64,000 bases of DNA, taken from assembly GCA_043747685.1 (NCBI GenBank), contig JAYTOR010000076.1:1-64000 (forward strand), written 5' to 3'. Under the pieces are notes generated by a model. That model was not told where the DNA came from and made no database searches. It was given only the letters and a program-made list of their open reading frames with translations. The DNA is from JANXUF01 sp043747685 (lineage in GTDB: Bacteria > Actinomycetota > Acidimicrobiia > Acidimicrobiales > Ilumatobacteraceae). Made by a program: the position numbers and the translations under genes. Of this stretch, positions 58,524 through 64,000 are shown piece by piece (positions within the stretch are counted from its first letter, which is position 1; each line of letters starts with the position of its first letter).

Positions 58524-60629
58524 TCAGTCGGCGATCGCCTGCAGGACGACGGCACCGCGCGCGTCGAGGGTGATCGCTTCGCCGGCTTCGTACTCCGGTG
58601 GGTCGAGCGGCTCGAGCACGCCGGCGATCGTGTCGATGGCGATCTTCCAGCGGCTGAATGGCAGTTCGGCCGGCACGATGAACTCGACGCCGTTGGCTGC
58701 AGCGTTGACCAGTATCAGGAACGAGTCGTCGTGGACTTCCTCGCCACGCGCGTCCTTCTCCAGACCGGAACCCGACAGGAACATCGTCATCGCCCTCACC
58801 TCGGCGTTGTTCCAGTCCTCGTCCGTCATCTTGGTGCCGTTGGGGTCGTACCAGCCGACATCCCCCGCCTCGTTGCCGTGCAGCGGTCGCCCCTGGAAGA
58901 ATTGGCGGCGGCGGAACGCGCGGTGATTGGCGCGGAAATGAATGAGCCCGGAGACGAAGGCCAGTAGGTCGCTGTCGACGTCGTCCCAGTGGTACCAGGA
59001 GATCTCGTTGTCCTGGCAGTAACCGTTGTTGTTGCCGTGTTGGGTGCGGCCCATCTCGTCGCCGCCGAGCAGCATCGGCACGCCCTGGGAGATCAGCAGC
59101 GTGGTCAACAGGTTGCGCTGCTGGCGGCTGCGTAGGGCGTTGATCTCAGGGTCATCGGTTTCGCCTTCGACGCCGCAGTTCCAGCCGCGGTTGTGCGATT
59201 CGCCGTCGTTGTTGCCCTCCCCATTGGCTTCGTTGTGTTTCTCGTTGTACGACACCAGGTCTCGCGTCGTGAAACCGTCGTGGGCGGTGATGAAGTTGAT
59301 ACTCGCATGCGGACGGCGGCCCGCCGCTTCGTAGAGGTCACTCGAGCCGGTCAGGCGATAGGCGAACTCGCCGAGACCATGCGGCGACCCCGCCCAATGG
59401 TCGCGTACGCAATCGCGGTACTTGCCGTTCCATTCCGCCCACTGTGGCGGGAAGTTGCCAACCTGGTAGCCACCATCGCCGATGTCCCATGGCTCGGCGA
59501 TCAGCTTGACCGTGCTGATTACCGGGTCCTGTTGGACGAGGTCGAAGAATGCCGACAGCCTGTCGACTTCGTGCATGCTGCGGGCGAGCGCCGACGCCAG
59601 ATCGAACCGGAAACCGTCGACATGCATCTCCGTCACCCAGTAACGCAGGCTGTCCATCACCAGTTGCAACACGTTCGGATGGCGCATGTTCAGCGTGTTG
59701 CCGGTGCCCGTGTAGTCCATGTAGTACTGCTGATCCTCCGGCATCAGCCGGTAGTAGGAGGCGTTGTCGATACCACGGAACGACAACATCGGGCCCATCT
59801 GGTTGCCTTCTGCGGTGTGGTTGTAGACGACGTCGAGAATGACCTCGATCCCGGCATGATGCAACGTCTTGACCATCTGCTTGAACTCGGTGACCTGCTG
59901 GCCGGACCTGCCCCTCGACGAGTACTCGCCGTGCGGAGCGAAGTAGCCGATCGTGTGATAGCCCCAGTAGTTCCGCAGGCCCTTGTCCAGCAGATGCTGG
60001 TCATGGACGAACTCGTGGACCGGCAGCAACTCGACAGCAGTCACGCCGAGCTTGGTCAGATGGTCGACGAACGCCGGGTGGGCTATCCCGGCATACGTGC
60101 CCCTGGAGTCCTCGTCGATGTCAGGATGCAGCATCGTTGCGCCCTTGGTGTGGGCCTCGTAGATGACCGTTTCGTTCCACGGTGTCCGCAACAGGCGGTC
60201 GGACTCCCAGTCGAAGAACGGGTTGATCACCACGGCTTTGGGGACAAACGCGGCGCTGTCGGTCTCGTTGCGCTGATCGTGATCGTCGAAGTCGTAGGCG
60301 AACACCGCCGGGTTCCAATCGATCGTGTTGTCGATCGCCCGCGCATACGGATCGATCAGCAATTTGGTCGGATCACACCGCTGGCCGTGCGACGGGTCCC
60401 ACGGTCCGTGGACCCGCAATCCATATCGGCCGCCAGCCCACAGATCGGGAAGGTACCCGTGGAAGACCGACCCGGAGCGTTCGGCCAGGAACCCGCGCTC
60501 CTCGTTGGCCTCGTCATCGAACACGCAGATCTCGATCGCCTCTGCAACGTCCGAGAAGACGGCGACGTTCGTCCCGACCCCGTCAAAACTCGCACCGAGC
60601 GGTGTCGTTTGTCCCGGCCAGATTCTCAA
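58524..60629 (-). CDS. glgX: glycogen debranching enzyme (GlgX/isoamylase type)
   Basis: Hydrolyses alpha-1,6 branches of glycogen (GH13_11, about 701 residues). N-terminal CBM48-like region PLGASFDGVGTNVAVFS; barrel with VIYEAHTKGATM, DVVYNHTAEGNQMGP, the nucleophile Asp in DGFRFDLASAL, acid/base Glu in KLIAEPWDIG, and NFITAHDGFTTRDLVSY with the third acid. TTG 60627-60629 has AAGGGA seven bases upstream and gives the standard N-terminus (LRIWPGQ); GTG 60642-60644 is the alternative. First gene of the operon glgX-glgE-treS/mak; 13 bases to glgE. Confidence 0.93.
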   Translation of the reverse strand: MRIWPGQTTPLGASFDGVGTNVAVFSDVAEAIEICVFDDEANEERGFLAERSGSVFHGYLPDLWAGGRYGLRVHGPWDPSHGQRCDPTKLLIDPYARAIDNTIDWNPAVFAYDFDDHDQRNETDSAAFVPKAVVINPFFDWESDRLLRTPWNETVIYEAHTKGATMLHPDIDEDSRGTYAGIAHPAFVDHLTKLGVTAVELLPVHEFVHDQHLLDKGLRNYWGYHTIGYFAPHGEYSSRGRSGQQVTEFKQMVKTLHHAGIEVILDVVYNHTAEGNQMGPMLSFRGIDNASYYRLMPEDQQYYMDYTGTGNTLNMRHPNVLQLVMDSLRYWVTEMHVDGFRFDLASALARSMHEVDRLSAFFDLVQQDPVISTVKLIAEPWDIGDGGYQVGNFPPQWAEWNGKYRDCVRDHWAGSPHGLGEFAYRLTGSSDLYEAAGRRPHASINFITAHDGFTTRDLVSYNEKHNEANGEGNNDGESHNRGWNCGVEGETDDPEINALRSRQQRNLLTTLLISQGVPMLLGGDEMGRTQHGNNNGYCQDNEISWYHWDDVDSDLLAFVSGLIHFRANHRAFRRRQFFQGRPLHGNEAGDVGWYDPNGTKMTDEDWNNAEVRAMTMFLSGSGLEKDARGEEVHDDSFLILVNAAANGVEFIVPAELPFSRWKIAIDTIAGVLEPLDPPEYEAGEAITLDARGAVVLQAIAD

Positions 60630-60955
60630 TGCAATTCCCTTCACACCTACGTCGGACGCGAGCAACCGAGACCACCGCCGTGACCGTGTAGTGATGCCCA
60701 CAGCGGCGCTGATCAAACATCGACCGTAACCGCTTGGAGCGGGCCTCACGTGGAACGGCACACGTCGTTTTGACCGGGGCCGGGTCGAATGCCGGTGCAT
60801 GGCGACCGGACGATCGACTCCTCGACACGACGACAACTCATGGGACATCGCCAAGGCCAGGTACAGGAACACCCATTAGGCAGCTCGTCGCCTTCGGCGA
60901 CGCCAGCCCAGCGCCTCGTAGGGCCCGTCGGCGGCCACGCGGGTACAGTGCGGCG
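60630..60955. other. divergent intergenic region, glgX and PNPOx-like gene
   Basis: About 325 bases that must carry the promoters for the glucan operon (minus) and the PNPOx-like gene (plus). No reading frame is convincing, and no clear operator or hairpin was found. Confidence 0.4.
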
Positions 60956-61492
60956 ATGGACGCCTACGGCAACGGGCAGCGTGCGCTGCAGGATCGATTC
61001 GATACCCGTCGCCTCGCCGACCGCCTCGAACAGGTCACGTACCACGAGGCCTTCAGCGACGGCGACCGGCAGGTGATCGAGCGTGCGGCGTGCTTCTTCC
61101 TGGCAACGGTCGGAGACGACGGCTTCCCCGACGTCTCCTACAAGGGTGGCGTTCCGGGTTTCGTGCGCTGTATGTCCAACACCGAGCTGCAGTTCGCGAC
61201 CTATGACGGCAATGGTCAGTTCCGATCGCTCGGCAACGTGCTCGACCATCCACAGGTCTCGCTGCTATTCATCGACTTCGAGCAACCCGGACGGCTGCGC
61301 ATTCAGGGAACCGCCGCTGTGGCCGATGACCTGACGGTCACCGTCACTGCCTCCCGCATCTGGCCCAACTGCCCCCGCTATATCCACCAGCTGCAGCTGG
61401 TGCAGCTCTCCGAACATGCACCGCAGCCCGATCATGAGCCGCCGGACGCCGAGTGGAAGCAGTACTTCAAGGACGTCCTCCCGGCACGCTGA
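60956..61492 (+). CDS. pyridoxamine-5'-phosphate-oxidase family protein
   Basis: A 178-residue split-barrel flavoprotein-like protein. ADRQVIER-type N-terminal helix, ACFFLATVGDDGFPDVSYKG, the RLRIQGTAAV strand and a C-terminal tail with CPRYIHQL, typical of the PPOX group with a Cys-Pro-x-Tyr motif. ATG 60956-60958. Likely binds FMN or F420 and reduces an unknown substrate. It is followed by a lipoprotein gene after about 100 bases. Confidence 0.8.
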   Translation: MDAYGNGQRALQDRFDTRRLADRLEQVTYHEAFSDGDRQVIERAACFFLATVGDDGFPDVSYKGGVPGFVRCMSNTELQFATYDGNGQFRSLGNVLDHPQVSLLFIDFEQPGRLRIQGTAAVADDLTVTVTASRIWPNCPRYIHQLQLVQLSEHAPQPDHEPPDAEWKQYFKDVLPAR

Positions 61493-61593
61493 TCCGCTTC
61501 GGCCGCCGAGCCGATCCTTCGACCAGCGCACGACTCATCGGCGTACGATCCGCACGTCGTGTTACGGTCCACCCTGTGCATCGCCGAACTCAT

Positions 61594-62565
61594 ATGGTCG
61601 CCATCTCGCTACTGTTCGTGGCCACGACCGGCTGTCTGCCAGTCGACCGCGTTCCGTCACCGCTGCGAACATCGATGCCCGCGGTACGGACACCGATCAG
61701 CCCGCCCCCAGGCCCACCGCCTGGCTCTTGGCCGACATTCGGGGGCTGCACAATGTTTCCGTCGGACAACGCCTTCAATCGCCGCGTCGACTCGCTCGCC
61801 GTGCGGAGCCAGTCGAGTGCGGTGATCACCAAAACGAGCTCCCTCGGGGCGAACCACATGCAGTTCGACGTCTTCTCCAATCCCGCATACGGCATGTATC
61901 CGATCAGCGTTCCCGCCTCGCAGCCGCTCGTGCCGATCAGCTACGACCAGTACGGCAGCCAAAGCGACCCTGGACCGTTCCCGATTCCGTTGACTGCCCC
62001 GCAGGAAGGCGGCAGTGACAAGCACATCCTCGTCGTCCAACAGGGCAGCTGTCAGCTGTACGAACTGTGGGCCACGCACCGCTCGGCGAACGGTTGGTAC
62101 GCCGGTTCCGGAGCGAAATGGGACCTGACGACGAACTCCTCCCGGCCCGCCAACTGGACCTCTGCCGACGCTGCGGGACTGCCGATCCTGCCGGGTCTTC
62201 TGCGCTATGACGAAGTCCGGACTGGGGCGATCAACCATGCGCTGCGCTTCACCGTCCAACAAACCCGCCAGGCGTATATCGCGCCGGCCTCGCATGCCGC
62301 CGGCATCACCGACACCTCGCTGTTCCCGATGGGCGCCCGACTACGGCTGAAGGCGAGTTTCGACATCAGCGGCTTGACCGGCCAGTCGAAGGTCATCGCC
62401 ACAGCGCTCGAGCAGTACGGCCTGATCGTCGCCGACAACGGCCAGAACTGGATGATCTCCGGGGAGAGCGACGCCCGCTGGAACGACTCCGACATGGATC
62501 AGATTCGCCGCATCCCGGCGAGCGCCCTCGAATACGTCGACACCGGCGCAGTCATCCCAGCCTGA
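61594..62565 (+). CDS. secreted lipoprotein of unknown function
   Basis: A 323-residue protein with a short lipoprotein signal peptide: MVAISLLFVATTGC, where the lipobox Cys is residue 14, followed by a proline-rich spacer. The mature part belongs to a widespread conserved secreted family, with FPSDNAFNRRVDSLA, YGSQSDPGPFPIP, ILVVQQGSCQLYEL, WTSADAAGLPILPGLLRYDE and RLKASFDISG. The conserved Asp/His/Gly residues suggest binding or catalysis, but function is unknown. A GTG at 61576 could lengthen the signal peptide. Predicted to be anchored on the outer face of the cytoplasmic membrane. Confidence 0.75.
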   Translation: MVAISLLFVATTGCLPVDRVPSPLRTSMPAVRTPISPPPGPPPGSWPTFGGCTMFPSDNAFNRRVDSLAVRSQSSAVITKTSSLGANHMQFDVFSNPAYGMYPISVPASQPLVPISYDQYGSQSDPGPFPIPLTAPQEGGSDKHILVVQQGSCQLYELWATHRSANGWYAGSGAKWDLTTNSSRPANWTSADAAGLPILPGLLRYDEVRTGAINHALRFTVQQTRQAYIAPASHAAGITDTSLFPMGARLRLKASFDISGLTGQSKVIATALEQYGLIVADNGQNWMISGESDARWNDSDMDQIRRIPASALEYVDTGAVIPA

Positions 62566-62583
62566 CGGCGCCGGCAACGGCGG

Positions 62584-63174
62584 CTACGGCTCGGGCGGTC
62601 GGCCGCTCGTCACCAGCGGCTTCAGGGTGGTCCGACTGAGCCAGTCGACGAAGCGGGTGAGTTGTGGGATCACCACCAATTGGCCGGCGAGGGCGACGAG
62701 CGCTCCGAGCGCCAATCCTGCGACCACATCGCCCGGATAGTGGGCCCCGACATAGACGCGGGTGAAGGCCATCAGTATCGCCAGCACGGTGGCGACGATG
62801 CCCCACCGCCGATTGGCGATGAGCAGGCCCGCTGCAACTGCGCCGACAGCAGTTGCGTGATCGCTCGGGAAAGAGAAGTCCGACGTCCGATCGACCAGCA
62901 CGTGGACTCCCGACAGCGCCGTGTACGGCCTGGCGCGATCGACCGCCCCGCCGATGACCTGGCCGATTCCGAGAGCGATCAACGTCGCTGCGCCGGTCCA
63001 GACGGTGGCGGCGACGGCTCGCAGGTCGCCATGGCGACGACCGTCGAGGTACGACACGATCAACAGCCCGGCGAAGAGCACGATGCCATAGCCTGCGTAG
63101 GCCTTGAAGAACCCGTGAGCCCATACGGTTCGGTCGGCAAAGCGGTTGATCGATCGGAACAGACTGGTGTCCAT
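62584..63174 (-). CDS. PAP2-family membrane phosphatase
   Basis: A 196-residue integral membrane phosphatase with about five helices. The three active-site motifs are in order: a KxxxxxxRP-like AVDRARP, PSDHA with the catalytic His, and TRVYVGAHYPGD (SRxxxxxHxxxD-like). Typical targets are undecaprenyl diphosphate or phosphatidic acid. ATG 63172-63174 fits the N-terminus; the frame is open to 63237. It is divergent from the ChrB-like gene, with 61 bases between the starts. Confidence 0.85.
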   Translation of the reverse strand: MDTSLFRSINRFADRTVWAHGFFKAYAGYGIVLFAGLLIVSYLDGRRHGDLRAVAATVWTGAATLIALGIGQVIGGAVDRARPYTALSGVHVLVDRTSDFSFPSDHATAVGAVAAGLLIANRRWGIVATVLAILMAFTRVYVGAHYPGDVVAGLALGALVALAGQLVVIPQLTRFVDWLSRTTLKPLVTSGRPPEP

Positions 63175-63228
63175 CAGCCAGCTGCTGTGCAGTGAGTCGT
63201 TGTCGCCGAGATTGCCATGCCCCACAGA

Positions 63229-63246
63229 ATGTAACATGCGTTACAT
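63229..63246. promoter_or_regulatory. palindrome over the ChrB-like start codon
   Basis: ATGTAAC (63229-63235) and GTTACAT (63240-63246) form perfect 7-base arms around a central ATGC, and the proposed ATG start is this centre (63236-63238). The site lies in the 61-base gap between divergent starts, so a bound dimeric repressor could block both genes and translation initiation. Confidence 0.6.
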
Positions 63247-63799
63247 GGATCAGAATGGCAACGATCCGACCACCTGGATCGTGATGATCATCAGGCTGCC
63301 GTCCGAACCATCGCGCCATCGCGTTGCCGTCTGGCGAGAGTTACGCCGAGCCGGCGCCGTCCAGCTGGGCCAGGGAAGTTGGGCGCTTCCAGGCGCACCC
63401 GCCTTCACCGACGCTGTCGCCAAGATCGTCGAACTCGTCGGCCACAACGCAGGCGAGGTGCTGGCGATGCGTTCGACCGCGCTCGATCTGGCGACAGCCA
63501 GCCGGGTCCGAGCGATGTACGACGACGCCAGGACTGCCGAGTGGGACGAGTTCGCCTCCGAGTGCGGCAAATGCCTGGACGAATTGGCGCGTGAGATCCG
63601 CACACAGAAATTCACGCTCGCCGAACTCGACGAAGAGGAGCAGAATGTCGATCGACTGCGCCGTTGGCACCGCGAATTGCGGCTGCGGGATCTCTTCGAC
63701 GCCCGGGCCAGGGAGACCAACCAGCAGCAATTGGACGCATGCGTCTCCGAGCTGGATCGTTTCACGACGCTGGTGTACGCCACAGTCGGCCTCAGCTGA
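63236..63799 (+). CDS. ChrB N-terminal-domain-like protein
   Basis: A 187-residue protein whose first 80 residues match the ChrB N-terminal domain (WIVMIIRLPSEPSRHRVAVW, RAGAVQLGQGSWALPGAP), and whose second half is helical (EFASECGKCLDELAREIR; RLRRWHRELRLRDLF). ChrB senses chromate and regulates chrA in proteobacteria; here no chrA is visible up to the window edge, so a chromate role is not shown. ATG 63236-63238 sits in the palindrome; ATG 63245 is a second candidate. Confidence 0.75.
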   Translation: MRYMDQNGNDPTTWIVMIIRLPSEPSRHRVAVWRELRRAGAVQLGQGSWALPGAPAFTDAVAKIVELVGHNAGEVLAMRSTALDLATASRVRAMYDDARTAEWDEFASECGKCLDELAREIRTQKFTLAELDEEEQNVDRLRRWHRELRLRDLFDARARETNQQQLDACVSELDRFTTLVYATVGLS

Positions 63800-63819
63800 G
63801 GTCACCGGCCGTTAGCGTC

Positions 63820-64000
63820 ATGCCGGTGTTGCAACAGACCGCCACCGGCCGACTGCAGTCCGCTATTGCGCCCAGGTCACCCGGTTCCGGTGACGACGCG
63901 ACGACGTGGGAACGCCCGATTCCGCTGGTCGGCGATGTCACCAGCGCACAGGAGCGCGCGCTCGACCCCGGCGGCTGGTCGTTCGACACGTCTGTGCAAA
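63820..64000 (+). CDS. N-terminal part of an unrecognised protein (runs off the right edge)
   Basis: The frame from ATG 63820-63822 is open for 60 codons to the window end, with actinobacterial-type composition (TWERPIPLVGDVTSAQERAL). It begins about 20 bases after the ChrB-like stop in the same direction, so the two are probably co-transcribed. The family cannot be identified from this fragment. Confidence 0.45.
   Translation, partial: MPVLQQTATGRLQSAIAPRSPGSGDDATTWERPIPLVGDVTSAQERALDPGGWSFDTSVQ

Noticed and set aside
1..64000. CRISPR array, tRNA or rRNA genes
   Set aside because: No regularly spaced repeat-spacer array, and no tRNA cloverleaf or rRNA sequence, was recognised by reading both strands.

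Overview
The window is high-GC DNA from an actinobacterium. The mix of an actinobacterial conjugation ATPase pair, the GlgE alpha-glucan route, an actinobacterial DDxxD/DDxxG prenyl synthase, split lycopene cyclase and many DUF559-type and RsbW-type proteins fits Actinomycetota, and an Acidimicrobiia-like lineage is my best guess. No rRNA, tRNA or CRISPR array was seen.

Region 1 (1-15.6 kb) is an accessory, decaying region. From 4.6 kb down to the left edge runs a minus-strand conjugation operon: a remnant of an SCO6880-type protein, a VirB4-like ATPase, a DnaG-like primase, two small proteins and the start of a VirD4/TraG coupling protein. Then come small membrane proteins, an alpha/beta hydrolase, a lone tyrosine recombinase with three short direct repeats after its stop, and an AAA ATPase whose start lies among phased TATCC repeats. 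From 9.6 to 15.5 kb several genes are visibly broken: a MobF relaxase fragment fused to a truncated Tet(M/O)-like ribosomal protection gene, a frameshifted GNAT acetyltransferase, two diverged copies of an amidohydrolase end, and a headless ring-hydroxylating dioxygenase. An intact zinc alcohol dehydrogenase, an RsbRD-like protein and a TetR N-terminus sit among them.

Region 2 (15.6-39 kb) is metabolic. It holds pyruvate:ferredoxin oxidoreductase coupled to a dihydroorotate-dehydrogenase-like flavoprotein, an esterase, an SRPBCC protein, a pterin dehydratase/VOC fusion, a HAD phosphatase, a Tim44-like zinc-ribbon membrane protein, a complete branched-chain 2-oxoacid dehydrogenase operon (E1alpha, E1beta, E2), a DUF3445 haem-demethylase-like gene with a PNPOx-like partner, an enoyl-CoA hydratase and two acyl-CoA synthetases. 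A DUF559/AbiEi-like gene lies between two copies of a palindromic repeat that occurs four times in the window.

Region 3 (38.7-43.7 kb) combines partner-switching stress regulators (STAS, two RsbW-like ATPases) with trehalose-6-phosphate synthase and a HAD phosphatase.

Region 4 (43.7-53.2 kb) is a carotenoid cluster next to a GAF-PAS-GGDEF-EAL protein: an Idi-CrtE fusion, CrtI, CrtB, a CrtQ-like glycosyltransferase and a CrtO-like acyltransferase on the minus strand, facing a split lycopene cyclase and CrtZ on the plus strand. Together they predict a glycosylated, acylated cyclic xanthophyll.

Region 5 (53.2-60.6 kb) is the trehalose-to-glucan operon glgX-glgE-treS/mak. With OtsA in region 3 the window encodes both synthesis of trehalose and its conversion to alpha-glucan. 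The right end holds a PNPOx-like protein, a lipoprotein, a PAP2 phosphatase and a ChrB-like protein whose start codon lies in a near-perfect palindrome.
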